From Polaromonas sp. A23 (GTDB lineage: Bacteria; Pseudomonadota; Gammaproteobacteria; Burkholderiales; Burkholderiaceae_C): 64,000 bases of DNA. Below the pieces are notes generated by a model. The model ran no database searches, was not told the origin of the DNA, and saw nothing but the letters and a program-made list of their open reading frames with translations. Of this stretch, positions 1 through 9,106 are shown piece by piece; the first letter of the stretch is position 1; the number at the start of each line of letters is the position of its first letter. The stretch covers positions 186,001 to 250,000 of the forward strand of contig NZ_MUNO01000026.1 of NCBI RefSeq assembly GCF_002001015.1, given 5' to 3'. A program made the translations under genes and the position numbers.

Positions 1-48
1 TAGCTGACAGCGCCCGGAAAATAAGGGCTGGCGCCCGATTTGGCTTCG
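1..48 (+). repeat. Interspersed ~55-bp repeat, copy 1 (cut by window edge)
   Basis: Begins with TAGCTGACAGCGCCCG and continues with AATAAGGGCTGG and CGATTTGGCTTC. The same three blocks recur in at least 15 other places in the window. The 5' part of this copy lies outside the window. Confidence 0.8.
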
Positions 49-135
49 TAAACTGCGAAAGAAGTCCAAACGCTCACCTTGCATTGGATTCCCGGGTGCG
101 TAGGATGGAAAGCCTACCCCCAGACACTGCGCACC

Positions 136-1623
136 ATGACCGAGTTCGAATTCAAGTTTGAAATTCCGCCCGCCCGGCGCCCGGCGGTTGAGGCTGCCGT
201 GCGCCGCGGACGGGTTGCGCAGCAACGGCTGCAGGCGCGCTATTTCGACACGCCCGAGGGTGCACTGGCGGCGCAGGGTGTGGTGCTGCGCCTGCGCAAG
301 GAAGGCCGGCAGTGGGTACAGACGGCCAAGGCGCCCGGCAGCCGGCCGCTGGAACGGCTGGAACACAATGTGGCGCTGGGCGCCCATGCGGCGCCGGAGC
401 CTGAGCTGGCGCGCCATAGCGGCACACCGGTCGGCGAATGCATTCGCCGGGCCCTGAAACTCAAACCCGGCGAATCTTTCCCCGGGCTGGCGCCGGTGTA
501 CACCACCGACATCGTCCGCCTCACCCGGCTCGTGCGTGTGCGTGGCGCAGTGGTCGAGCTCGCGCTGGACCGGGGGCGCATTGCCGCGGGCGACAAGGTG
601 CTGCCGGTGAGCGAGCTGGAGCTGGAACTCAAACAAGGCCAGCCCGCCGTTGCCGTGGCGCTGGCAGGCAACTGGTGCCTCAAGCATGGCCTGTGGCTCA
701 GCAGCGTGAGCAAGTCCATGAAAGGCCAGCGCCTGGCAGCGGGCCAGGACTTCGGTGCCGCCGTGAATGCGGAGCCGCCGCGCTTTCCCCACCACGCCTC
801 CAGCCGCGAGGTGGCTGCCGCGGTGCTGGCGGCTTGCCTGGACCAAGTGCTGGCCAACGCCAGCGACGTGGCTGGCGGCTGCACCGGCGAGGATCACATC
901 CACCAGCTGCGCGTGGGCCTGCGCCGACTGCGCACCGCGCTGAAAGAACTCGACGCCCTCGCAGGCAACTGGGGTGGCCAAGGCGACAAATGGGAAGCGC
1001 CGCTGGCCACCGTCTTCCGCGAGCTGGGCCTGCACCGCGACCGCGACTACCTCCTGCACAAGCTGCAAGGCCAGATCGAAGCCGCAGGCGGCCCGCCACT
1101 GGACTGGCAGGGCGCAATGGATGCCCTGCCCAGCGCGGCAGAGTCGGTGCGCGCGCCGGCCTTTCAGCAGGCGCTGTTGTGCCTGGTGGGTTTTGTTCAC
1201 GCGGCTTCTGCTGAAGCTGACCCGGAAGACAAACCACCCAAAAAAACCTTGCGCAAACGCCTGGCCAGGCTGCACAAGCAGGTGCTGGCGCAGGGCCAGC
1301 AATTCGCGACCCTGCCTGAACCCGAGCAACATGCCCTGCGCAAGCGCCTCAAGCGCCTGCGCTACCTGGCCGAGTTCGCGCAGCCACTGTTTTCAAAGCG
1401 AAAATCAGAGGCCTACCTTGCCGCCATCAAACCGCTGCAGGACGCACTGGGCATTTACCACGACGAGGTGGCGGCGCTGCAGGCCTGGCAAGGCCTGTCA
1501 GGCCACGACCCGCGCGCCCTCTTCGGCGCAGGCTGGCTCAGCGCCCGCCGCGCGGCACATGTGCAAGGCTGCCAGCAGGCCTGTGACGGTTTTGCCAGAC
1601 AGGCCAGGCCGTTCTGGGACTAG
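136..1623 (+). CDS. CYTH and CHAD domain-containing protein (inorganic triphosphatase-like)
   Basis: Predicted 495-residue soluble protein. The N-terminus carries the CYTH signature ExExK (EFEFK, residues 3-7), and the first ~210 residues have the alternating charged strands of a CYTH triphosphate tunnel (family role: hydrolysis of triphosphate compounds such as PPPi). The C-terminal ~250 residues are a CHAD domain, with the conserved His/Arg helices HQLRVGLRRLR, LHRDRDYLL and RKRLKRLRYL; CHAD domains bind polyphosphate. I chose the ATG at 136 because the CYTH motif starts two residues later; an in-frame upstream start at 79 would add a tail of no recognisable character. The gene converges on the sigma factor at 1651. 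The family is clear; the substrate is not. Confidence 0.88.
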   Translation: MTEFEFKFEIPPARRPAVEAAVRRGRVAQQRLQARYFDTPEGALAAQGVVLRLRKEGRQWVQTAKAPGSRPLERLEHNVALGAHAAPEPELARHSGTPVGECIRRALKLKPGESFPGLAPVYTTDIVRLTRLVRVRGAVVELALDRGRIAAGDKVLPVSELELELKQGQPAVAVALAGNWCLKHGLWLSSVSKSMKGQRLAAGQDFGAAVNAEPPRFPHHASSREVAAAVLAACLDQVLANASDVAGGCTGEDHIHQLRVGLRRLRTALKELDALAGNWGGQGDKWEAPLATVFRELGLHRDRDYLLHKLQGQIEAAGGPPLDWQGAMDALPSAAESVRAPAFQQALLCLVGFVHAASAEADPEDKPPKKTLRKRLARLHKQVLAQGQQFATLPEPEQHALRKRLKRLRYLAEFAQPLFSKRKSEAYLAAIKPLQDALGIYHDEVAALQAWQGLSGHDPRALFGAGWLSARRAAHVQGCQQACDGFARQARPFWD

Positions 1624-1650
1624 CTTGCAGGCAGTTGCCAGCAACTCTAC

Positions 1651-2565
1651 TTATTCAAACTTCCCGGGATCGGTCCCAATGGCTGCGCACACCCACCGCG
1701 CATACCGGAAATCCCTGATCCCCGTCACCTTCCCCTGAGCAAACGCCAGCACCACCACATACCCCGGCGCCCCGGCCCCTTCGTCCGCCTCGGTATCCAC
1801 CCAGAGTCCCGGCCGGCCCTCCACGTTGATCGGCGTCATGCGCAGCCCGTATGTCTTGGCGGCGTAATTCGTGAAGTACTCGCCGCCGCGCGCCTGCATC
1901 GGCTTGCGGCGCGCCACCAGGTCCAGCTTGACGTCCTGGCCCAGCATCTCGCGCAGGCCGTCGAAATCCCTGGCGTTGAAACGCTCAGCATAGGCGGCCA
2001 GCAGGGCCTGGTCTTGTGGTGACAGGCTGGGCGGCGGGGCCGCGTCGTCAGGCTGACTGGCCAGCTCGCGCAAGTGCGCGCGGCCACGGTGCAGCGCCGC
2101 CTTGACAGCCGGCACGGTGGTGCCCATCACGCCGGCCGCTTCTTCCAGGGCATAACCCAGCACATCGGCCAGGATGACGGTGCTGCGCTGCGCGGGCGCG
2201 AGGCGCATGAAGGTGCGCAAGGCTGCGGTTGCCACGTGGCGGCGGTCAGCGGGCTCGGCCTGCGTGTCGGCAATGGCATCCACGTCTTCGTCGGCAAACA
2301 TCGCCTGCTCGCGCGAGCGGCGGCGCAGGAAGTCCATGGCCGCGTTGTGCGCGATGCGAAACAGCCACGCCTCCACGTTCTGCACAGCCTGCGCGTCGTA
2401 GCTCCCGTTGGCCTTGATCAGCGTTTCCTGCACCACGTCTTCGCCGTCCAGCATCGAGCCCGTCATGCGCGCGCAATAGCGATGCAGGCGGGCGCGCAGC
2501 TGAGCCATCAGCTGGGGGAAGTCGGGATCGGGTATCGGCGGGTCGGGGAGTTTGGCGGGGTGCAT
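1651..2565 (-). CDS. ECF sigma factor with C-terminal SnoaL-like domain
   Basis: 304 residues. Residues ~20-95 are sigma region 2 (DGEDVVQETLIKAN, then WLFRIAHNAAMDFLRRR); residues ~115-170 are region 4 (LAPAQRSTVILADVLGY, then VPAVKAALHRGRAHLREL). A further ~120 residues form a SnoaL/NTF2-like fold, as in ECF41-type sigma factors, where this domain replaces a separate anti-sigma factor. The classical ECF41 linker motif WLPEP is not visible, but the C-terminus TDPGKFE resembles the NPDKL motif of that group. It is divergent from the MFS/ABM pair at 2730, which makes that pair the likely target. A ligand or redox signal is unknown. Sigma identity is secure; the subgroup is tentative. Confidence 0.88.
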   Translation of the reverse strand: MHPAKLPDPPIPDPDFPQLMAQLRARLHRYCARMTGSMLDGEDVVQETLIKANGSYDAQAVQNVEAWLFRIAHNAAMDFLRRRSREQAMFADEDVDAIADTQAEPADRRHVATAALRTFMRLAPAQRSTVILADVLGYALEEAAGVMGTTVPAVKAALHRGRAHLRELASQPDDAAPPPSLSPQDQALLAAYAERFNARDFDGLREMLGQDVKLDLVARRKPMQARGGEYFTNYAAKTYGLRMTPINVEGRPGLWVDTEADEGAGAPGYVVVLAFAQGKVTGIRDFRYARWVCAAIGTDPGKFE

Positions 2566-2729
2566 GCGGGCCTTTGCTGGGGCGGATGGATTGCGGGTGA
2601 AGCCAGGCAGTTAAAGAGAAGACGTTTGGCAAAGGTTAAAGGATGCGGTGCACGCAAAAAATATTTCCGGATCGTTTCGGCTCCGCTCTTCGTCTTTGTC
2701 AGCAGGCACCCAGGAAAGGATACAAGCCA

Positions 2730-4166
2730 ATGCAAGACACTCATCAACCCAAGGGATTCACGGGCACCCAGCGCTGGGTGCTGGGCCTGGCCGCGGCCGG
2801 CTCGTTCATGGCCGCGCTGGACGCGATGGTAGTGACCACGGCGCTGGACACGCTGCGGCACGACCTGGCCGCGTCGGTGGAGGCGCTGGAGTGGACAGTC
2901 AACGCCTACACCTTCAGCTTTGCCGCGCTGCTGATGACAGGCGCAGCGCTGGGCGACCGATTCGGGCGGCGCCGCATGTACGTGGTGGGGCTGGCGCTGT
3001 TCGCGCTGGCCTCGGCCGCCTGCGCGCTGGCGCCCAGCACGGGGTGGCTGATCGCGGGGCGGGCGGTGCAAGGACTGGGCGCGGCGCTGCTGATGCCGAT
3101 TGCAATGGCACTGCTGGGCGCGGCGTTTCCGCCGCCCCAGCGGGCCAAGGCGCTGGGCCTGTTCAGCGGCATCACCGGGCTGGCGGTGTTGTCGGGACCG
3201 CTTATCGGCGGCGCCATCGTGCACGGACTGGCGTGGCAGTGGATCTTCTGGATCAACCTGCCAGTGGCGCTGGCGGTGGGCTGGCTGGTGCTGGCCAAGG
3301 TGCCGGAAGGAAAGGCTGCGTCGGCGCCGCTGGACATTTGGGGTGCGCTGCTGATGACGGCGTCGCTGCTCGGCCTGGTGTGGGGTCTGGTGCGCGGCAA
3401 CCGCGATGGCTGGGACAGCACGGAGGTGCTGATATCGCTGGCCGCTGGCGTGGTACTGGGCGCATTGTTCGTGGCTTCGCAGCGCTTGCGTGCATGGGAC
3501 GCGATGGTGCCGCCGCGGCTGTTCCGCTCGCCGGTGCTGGCGGTGGGGCTCAGCATCACCTTCCTGCTCACGGCGTCGCTGATGGGCACGCTGTTCTTCA
3601 TGGCGCAGTTCTTCCAGGTGGCATGGCATTTGTCGCCGCTGGCCGCGGGCGCCAGCATGCTGCCGTGGACGGCCACGCTGTTCCTGGTGGCGCCGGTGGC
3701 GGGCGCGATGGTCAAGCGCGTGGGCGAGAAGGCACTGGTGGTTGCAGGCCTGGTCCTGCAGGCGCTGGGCATGGTGTGGCTGGCCGCGCTGGTGTCATCG
3801 GGGCGGGGCGATGCCGGCTACTGGATGTGGGTGCTGCCGCTCGCGCTGGCGGGCGGTGGGATCTCGATGGCCATGCCCGCGGTGCAAAGCGCCGTGCTGG
3901 GCGCGGTGGAGCCGGCCGACATGGGCAAGGCGGCGGGCCTGTTCAACACCTTGCGGCAGCTGGGCGGCGTGTTCGGCGTGGCGCTGGTGGTCGCGGTGTT
4001 CACACGGGTGGGCGGCTATGCCAGCCCACAGCAGTTCGGCGCCGGCTTCACGGCGACCTTGATGGCGACCGCGGCGCTTTCGCTGGCCGGCGCGGCGGTG
4101 GGCTGGCGGCTGAAGCCGCGCGCAGCCCAAGACGATACGGCAGCAATACAAGGAGTGAAATCATGA
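2730..4166 (+). CDS. MFS drug-efflux transporter, DHA2 (14-TM, EmrB/QacA) type
   Basis: 478-residue integral membrane protein with about 14 hydrophobic segments, starting at AALDAMVVTTAL (motif D1 of DHA2 exporters), MFS motif A (GDRFGRRR) in the loop between TM2 and TM3, and the motif C-like GPLIGGAI in TM5. The family exports hydrophobic drugs and dyes by proton antiport. The start at 2730 has AGGAAAGGA about 10 bases upstream; the frame is open further upstream but that part is not hydrophobic. The stop codon overlaps the start of the next gene (ATGA), so the two are probably translated together. The divergent neighbour is an ECF-SnoaL sigma factor. The substrate cannot be inferred. Confidence 0.9.
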   Translation: MQDTHQPKGFTGTQRWVLGLAAAGSFMAALDAMVVTTALDTLRHDLAASVEALEWTVNAYTFSFAALLMTGAALGDRFGRRRMYVVGLALFALASAACALAPSTGWLIAGRAVQGLGAALLMPIAMALLGAAFPPPQRAKALGLFSGITGLAVLSGPLIGGAIVHGLAWQWIFWINLPVALAVGWLVLAKVPEGKAASAPLDIWGALLMTASLLGLVWGLVRGNRDGWDSTEVLISLAAGVVLGALFVASQRLRAWDAMVPPRLFRSPVLAVGLSITFLLTASLMGTLFFMAQFFQVAWHLSPLAAGASMLPWTATLFLVAPVAGAMVKRVGEKALVVAGLVLQALGMVWLAALVSSGRGDAGYWMWVLPLALAGGGISMAMPAVQSAVLGAVEPADMGKAAGLFNTLRQLGGVFGVALVVAVFTRVGGYASPQQFGAGFTATLMATAALSLAGAAVGWRLKPRAAQDDTAAIQGVKS

Positions 4167-4465
4167 AGACAATTTTGGTGCGTTACAAGGTCAAGCCGGA
4201 ACTGGCCGACGACAACCAGCGGCTGATCGAGCAGACGTTTGCGGAGCTTGCGCGGGACAAGCCAGATGGCTTGCGGTATCAGACATTTCGGCTCGACGAT
4301 GGGGTGAGCTTCATGCACGTGGCCACGCGTGACGGCGGGGCGGAGGAGAGCCCGCTGATGAAGGTGGAAGCGTTCCGGGCTTTCCTGGCGGGGATCAAGG
4401 ATCGCTGCGTGGAGCCGCCGGTGCAGACGGAGGTGAAGGCGATCGGGCGGTACGACGGGCTTTGA
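4163..4465 (+). CDS. Small antibiotic-biosynthesis-monooxygenase (ABM)-like protein
   Basis: 100 residues. The pattern of an initial strand (ILVRYKVKPE), a long helix (NQRLIEQTFAELAR) and a strand with RYQTFRLDDG then FMHVAT fits the dimeric ferredoxin-like ABM fold. Members range from heme-degrading or quinone-forming monooxygenases to proteins with no known activity; no catalytic residue can be assigned here. The start overlaps the MFS stop by four bases (ATGA) and AAGGAG precedes it, so it belongs to the exporter operon. It could be a modifying enzyme for the exported compound. The fold call is moderate; the function is unknown. Confidence 0.65.
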   Translation: MKTILVRYKVKPELADDNQRLIEQTFAELARDKPDGLRYQTFRLDDGVSFMHVATRDGGAEESPLMKVEAFRAFLAGIKDRCVEPPVQTEVKAIGRYDGL

Positions 4466-4475
4466 GGTTGCACAC

Positions 4476-4538
4476 GCTATCGAATCAATAGCTGCCTGCG
4501 CCCGTCAAATAAGGGCTGGGTGTCGATTTGGCTTCAAA
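4476..4538 (+). repeat. Interspersed ~55-bp repeat, copy 2
   Basis: A complete copy: CGCTATCGAATCAATAGCTG, then CCTGCGCCCGT, AATAAGGGCTGG and CGATTTGGCTTC, lying 10 bases after the ABM-like gene. Confidence 0.85.
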
Positions 4539-4563
4539 CTTTTGCGCAACCCGTCCTTTCGCT

Positions 4564-4650
4564 GTCATTGCGGGCTTGACCCGCAATCCATGCAGGCACA
4601 CCCCACAGCAGGTCCACGCAGCATGGATCCCGGATCAGATCCGGGATGAC
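4564..4650 (+). repeat. REP/RIME-like double hairpin, copy A
   Basis: Two hairpins bracket a ~45-base spacer. The first is ATTGCGGGCTTGACCCGCAAT and the second TCCCGGATCAGATCCGGGA; the outer ends are GTCAT and ATGAC. A second copy at 18824-18911 carries the same two hairpin types in reversed order. It sits between converging transcripts and could act as a bidirectional transcript end, but there is no T-tract. Confidence 0.8.
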
Positions 4651-4661
4651 AAGCCAAACCA

Positions 4662-5573
4662 CTAAGCCGCTCGCCGCCGCGCCAGCAGCAACATCGCCAC
4701 CCCCAGCAGCAATGCACCCACACCCTGCCGCGCCGTCAGTGGCTCCGCAAACAGCCAAGCTGCAGCCAAAGCGGCCACCAGCGGTTCAATCAAGGTGCCC
4801 ACCACTGCCGCCGTCGGAGACAACCGGCGCGCGCCCCAGGCAAAAGCCAGGTAGGCAATCGAAGTTGTCGCCACGCCGGTGTAGGCCACCTGCAGCCAGG
4901 CGGTGCCGTCTTGCGGCCACGTGATGCCCTGCGCGCCGGCCAGCACAAGCATCAGCAGCGCCGCCACTGCCATGCCCCAGGCCGAGGCACTGACCGCCGG
5001 CACATGCGCAGGCATGCGCGCATTGCCCAGCACCACCAGCGAGTACAAGGCGGCGGAAGCGAACGACCACGCCAGGCCCGCTGCATAGTCGCGCGGCAGG
5101 GTCAAGGCTTCCTCCGGTACAACAATCAATGCCACGCCCACGAGCGCCAGCACCAGCGCAGACAGCAGCTGCCCGCTGGCCCGCTCATACCCGCGCAGCA
5201 CCGAAAGCAGCGCCACGATCATCGGCGCGCAGCAGATCGAAATCACCGTCGGCAAGGCCGCGCCGATGTAGCTGACGCCCATGAACCAGCAAGTCACGTT
5301 CATCGCCATGGCCAGGCCGGTGGAAACAACCAGCGCCCTCTCCTGCCACGGCAGGTTTCGCCATTTCCCAGCCGCCGGCGCAGTAGCCATTTGCCGCCAG
5401 TGCCACCACCACAGCAGCGGCAAGCCCAGTGCAAACCGCACCAACGACAGACTGAACGGCGACATGCCGCCGCCCTCCATCACAGACTGGGCAACCAGCG
5501 CGCCCACACCCCACAAGACGCCCGCAAGCAGGACGCCACCCCAGGCCAAAGCGGCCGATGTTCGGGAATTCAT
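4662..5573 (-). CDS. DMT-superfamily permease (EamA family)
   Basis: 303 residues with ten predicted membrane helices in two EamA repeats (the first from ALAWGGVLLAGVLWGVGAL, the second from AAGLAWSFASAALYSLVVLG). Typical substrates are amino acids, metabolites or drugs. I placed the start at 5573 (MNSRTSAALAW), where GGAGAAC lies about 10 bases upstream; the longer in-frame start adds a non-hydrophobic tail. It ends beside the REP-like repeat. It is a stand-alone gene with no regulator next to it, and the substrate is unknown. Confidence 0.85.
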   Translation of the reverse strand: MNSRTSAALAWGGVLLAGVLWGVGALVAQSVMEGGGMSPFSLSLVRFALGLPLLWWWHWRQMATAPAAGKWRNLPWQERALVVSTGLAMAMNVTCWFMGVSYIGAALPTVISICCAPMIVALLSVLRGYERASGQLLSALVLALVGVALIVVPEEALTLPRDYAAGLAWSFASAALYSLVVLGNARMPAHVPAVSASAWGMAVAALLMLVLAGAQGITWPQDGTAWLQVAYTGVATTSIAYLAFAWGARRLSPTAAVVGTLIEPLVAALAAAWLFAEPLTARQGVGALLLGVAMLLLARRRAA

Positions 5574-5926
5574 GAAAAAAGTTCTCCATCCGTGCGCCTG
5601 CTGCAAGGCTGTTTGCAGCCATAGGAAAGAAGAAAAGGCAGGCAGGCGCGTCAACTCATGGCCGCGCGCTGTTGTTCATTGAATGGAAGAACAAGCGCGG
5701 CCGCATGCGCGACCCGGCGTGAGGCCAAGTGCAGTGCGAGTTAGACGGAAGGAGGAGAGAGCTGGAGGTGCATGGATAGGATCATAGTTGTCTTTGCACG
5801 CAGCGATGTCAACTAAGTGAAATGGCGCCTATGCACTGGCAATAAAACCGTTAGCGGCGTGGTACTCTTTATGGAATTGGTTTGGCAAATACAGCAAAAT
5901 TCCCAATATATACAAATGAGAGACTT
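5574..5926. other. Intergenic region upstream of the NTPase gene
   Basis: 353 bases without a convincing gene. A short plus-strand frame (5817-6014) overlaps the NTPase gene in another frame and lacks a ribosome site. From about 5790 the base composition becomes visibly AT-richer, marking the left edge of an anomalous segment that ends near 8050. No tRNA, direct repeat or integrase gene could be identified at this border. Confidence 0.5.
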
Positions 5927-8020
5927 ATGGACTACTCGACCACATTTTGGATTTCGACGTTTGCTGGGATTAATAAGCAATTGCCAGCCAGCGCCTTGCC
6001 AGGATGGAACTTAACTTGCACGCAAGAGGAGTCATACGTAGCTACTGACTTGAGCCTTCGCGAGGGATACGACGATTTGACCCAACGTGTTTGGCTAATT
6101 GGGGCGCCCGGTGCTGTTGGAAAATCGACGTTGGCCAATGAAATTTGCGCGGCGACGGGAGCTGCCTACTTAAACCTTGCAGAAGCCGCAACTGTAGCGG
6201 GCAACTACATGGTTGGTGGACTAGTTCGCAACAGCCTCTGGGACCAGTGGACAGCAGGTAAAACAGCGGTTTTGATAGACGCCTTGGATGAGGCTAGATT
6301 GAGAGCAACTCAATCGGGTTTTGAGGATTTTTTATCCGATATTGCACTGGTGGCAAGATCCGGAAAATTTCCGGTCGTGGTGCTTGGGCGAGTGGGCATT
6401 ATTGAAGAAGCCTGGATGATTCTGAATGAGAAAGAGAGCATAAACGCTCCGATCTTTGACATTGAGTTGTTCAACGTCGAACAGGCCGAAAACTTTGTAA
6501 TGGCTAGGCTTGTAAAGCTCAGCAAACAGAAAAACTTTCAAGAAAAATTCGACTATCCAGATCTCGCCGGATCGCTCTCTACCCATACAACCATTTACAA
6601 ACAGGCAATCACAAGGATCGTTGTAGGACTTCAAAGCATTTCAGCATACGATGGCAACCGCTTTTTCGGATATGCACCCGTGCTTGACGCGGTAGCAAAA
6701 GTTGTTGCTTCACAGAACAATCCAGCGCGCATAGGCGAGGAAATGCAACGAATTCTGGAAGGGGCGGTTCTCAATAGCCTCACATCGGAGATATTACGCC
6801 GCGAGTCAGGAAAGCTTGTAACGCAAGTGAACAGCGCGGTATCAATCGCGAAGCCCGAACTGCTCTACACGCCCGAAGAACAACTTTCGCGGATCGCGAG
6901 AAAGCTTCTTCATCTTAACCCCCCACCTCTTCCATCTCATCTCAAGCAAGCCGAAGTTTCGGCCTACGAACAAGCAGTCAACAATCTATTACCGCAACAC
7001 CCATTTCTAAACGGCTCGGGAACAGCGCCGTCTAGCGCAGTATTCAGCGCATGTATTGTGTCCGCTGCCCTTAAGAGCAATCATGTTGATCTGGTAAGAG
7101 CCGCTGAGCGATATGCAAGCACTGGACAAAATACTCCAAATCCATTCCTCTATGACTTTTACAAAACACCACATAATGAAGAAGTGGGCACGGAACAGTC
7201 AGTTGCACAGGTAATTCCTACTGAGCATATTGGTTTGCTTTTCGAATCAGTACTAGCAAAAGCTAGCCCTCGCGACACCGTCCGACTCTCTATTGAAGCT
7301 GAGGAGGCAGAAGACAACTTATCGGTTGAGATTTTCGTAGGCCGACAAGACACTACTTTTTCTAGCATTGAATTAAAAGCTTCGAGTACAGGAACTATTC
7401 GTCTAGGCAGGCGTGTCTCTGGAGTAAGCATTGATGCGGAATCTACAACAGTCGAGATTGGCAACGGCGACCAGCTGGAATTGATAGCACCTGTCTCAAT
7501 AAGTGCTGGCACGCTCAAGCTGGTATGCAGTCAAGTCATTGTCAAAACAGATTCTCACAACACCAGTGAAAATCTTGTTCTATTGGAAACGCAAGTGCTT
7601 GACGCCGATGCGGCTCTTTCTGCTCCGTCGATTAGGCAACCAGCGCGCTTACAAGTCACGTGGCAAGGATCTGACGCTTATCCGTGGACAAATTTTGCAT
7701 CACCTTCGGTTCCCGACGAAGACCCTCGAACGTCCGATGCACTTCGCACCCTTCGACGACTTGTTATGGCATTTCGATCGCACAGTAAAGGCAGGCTTGC
7801 TCGGTTTCAAGACAAAATTGAACACGCACGAATGCTCAAAGGGAGCATTGGAGAGGCCGTACTTCGTAAGCTGATAACCGACGGCGTTCTAACCTTAGAA
7901 GGGTCGATGTATTACCTAGAACCGGATCGACTTGGATCGATTGCTGGCGCATCATTCTCAGATATCAAACTGAAAAATTATTCGCCTGCAACACGCACGT
8001 ATCTGCAAGATCTTGATTAG
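5927..8020 (+). CDS. Orphan NACHT/STAND-like P-loop NTPase, possible defence protein
   Basis: 697 residues. A Walker A motif (GAPGAVGKST, residues ~59-68) and a Walker B motif of the NACHT/STAND type (AVLIDALDEAR, aspartate near residue 118) define a P-loop NTPase; GKFPVVVLGRVG follows where sensor 1 is expected. Residues ~480-600 are short beta strands rich in Ile/Val/Thr/Ser, suggesting a beta-sandwich or beta-helix sensor. The last ~80 residues look helical or winged-helix. No nuclease, TIR or protease effector is recognisable. The gene is clearly AT-richer than its neighbours and stands alone. An earlier in-frame TTG (5882) is possible, but the ATG at 5927 has GAGAG just upstream. A role in phage defence is inference only. 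Confidence 0.6.
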   Translation: MDYSTTFWISTFAGINKQLPASALPGWNLTCTQEESYVATDLSLREGYDDLTQRVWLIGAPGAVGKSTLANEICAATGAAYLNLAEAATVAGNYMVGGLVRNSLWDQWTAGKTAVLIDALDEARLRATQSGFEDFLSDIALVARSGKFPVVVLGRVGIIEEAWMILNEKESINAPIFDIELFNVEQAENFVMARLVKLSKQKNFQEKFDYPDLAGSLSTHTTIYKQAITRIVVGLQSISAYDGNRFFGYAPVLDAVAKVVASQNNPARIGEEMQRILEGAVLNSLTSEILRRESGKLVTQVNSAVSIAKPELLYTPEEQLSRIARKLLHLNPPPLPSHLKQAEVSAYEQAVNNLLPQHPFLNGSGTAPSSAVFSACIVSAALKSNHVDLVRAAERYASTGQNTPNPFLYDFYKTPHNEEVGTEQSVAQVIPTEHIGLLFESVLAKASPRDTVRLSIEAEEAEDNLSVEIFVGRQDTTFSSIELKASSTGTIRLGRRVSGVSIDAESTTVEIGNGDQLELIAPVSISAGTLKLVCSQVIVKTDSHNTSENLVLLETQVLDADAALSAPSIRQPARLQVTWQGSDAYPWTNFASPSVPDEDPRTSDALRTLRRLVMAFRSHSKGRLARFQDKIEHARMLKGSIGEAVLRKLITDGVLTLEGSMYYLEPDRLGSIAGASFSDIKLKNYSPATRTYLQDLD

Positions 8021-8078
8021 GAACTTTAACAATAGCAAGTTGATGGCGATGAGATCGGTGATGTGTTGGCTTCGTGCA

Positions 8079-8990
8079 TCACAAAAAATCCTGCTTAGTT
8101 CTGTTGCTAGTAATTTTCAAAAACTCAAACAACCGCCCAGCAGGCTGCGAATTAGCCAGATCCACCGGCGCACACACCACTAGCGACCGCTTGGCCCAGG
8201 CATCCGACAAGGGCCGCACGGTCAGCCGCCTGTTGCCAACGGCCTTCCCCAGCACAGCGGCAGGCACCACCGCCGCGCCCACACCCTGCTCCACCAAGGT
8301 ACACATCGCCTCAAAGCTGCCGAGGTTGGCACGAACACGCATGGGCTTGCCCAGCTGTGCCGCCTGCAGGCTCAGGTAAGTGTGCAAGGCGCTGGAAGCG
8401 CTGTAGCCCACCAGCTCAAGATCGAGCACCTTCTCGAACGCCACAGAACGATTGCGCGCCAGTGCATGGCCGCGCGGCAGCACAAGCACCAGCGGGTCTT
8501 TGCAGAAGAAGGCTGTTTGCAAGCCGGTCATGTCTTCTGCGTCCGAAGCAATGCCGATGTCGGTGGCGCCCTGCCTCACCGCCTGAACGGTGAGTGGGCT
8601 GGCGCTTTCTTCGACCACGGTGTCGATGGACGGGTGCTCGCGCAGGAAGGCGGCCAGCAGCGGCGGGAGGTGTTGCACCAGGGCCGAGGTGTTGCACATG
8701 AGGTGGATCTTGCCGAGCGCGCCGCGGCCATGCAGGGCCAGCTCGCCGCGCAGTTGGGCCATCTGCGCCAGCACGGCGTGGGCGTGGCGCAGCAACGCTT
8801 CGCCGGCAGCTGTCGGCCGCACGCCGCGTGAGTGGCGGGCCAGCAGTGCCACACCGGCCTGCTCTTCCATGCCGCGCAGGCGCGCGCTGGCGGCGGCGAG
8901 TGTGAGGTGCGAACGGCTGGCGGCGGCCGTCATGCTGCCGGCCTCGCAGGCGTGCACAAAAAGCTGAAGGTCGGTCCAGTCGAAACGCAT
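8079..8990 (-). CDS. LysR-family transcriptional regulator
   Basis: 303 residues: an N-terminal winged HTH (LQLFVHACEAGSMTAAASRS, then ASARLRGMEEQAGVALL) followed by a two-lobe periplasmic-binding-like effector domain (residues ~90-300). The gene is divergent from the TauE/SafE exporter at 9107 with 116 bases between them, the usual arrangement for a LysR protein controlling its neighbour and itself. The co-inducer is unknown, although sulfite or an organosulfonate or carboxylate is plausible from the neighbour. Confidence 0.92.
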   Translation of the reverse strand: MRFDWTDLQLFVHACEAGSMTAAASRSHLTLAAASARLRGMEEQAGVALLARHSRGVRPTAAGEALLRHAHAVLAQMAQLRGELALHGRGALGKIHLMCNTSALVQHLPPLLAAFLREHPSIDTVVEESASPLTVQAVRQGATDIGIASDAEDMTGLQTAFFCKDPLVLVLPRGHALARNRSVAFEKVLDLELVGYSASSALHTYLSLQAAQLGKPMRVRANLGSFEAMCTLVEQGVGAAVVPAAVLGKAVGNRRLTVRPLSDAWAKRSLVVCAPVDLANSQPAGRLFEFLKITSNRTKQDFL

Positions 8991-9106
8991 TGGGGGGCCT
9001 GTTCACCGGTGGCTATACACAGCGCTGAGCCTACCTCAAGCAAAGACAGATAGTCACCGACGCTCCCACAAGCCAGACTGAACACTCCCTTGTTTCAGGA
9101 GCATTC

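Noticed and set aside
2648..4162. Upstream part of a long plus-strand frame that ends with the ABM-like gene
   Set aside because: It is the out-of-frame reading of the MFS gene; only the last 100 codons (from 4163) are real.
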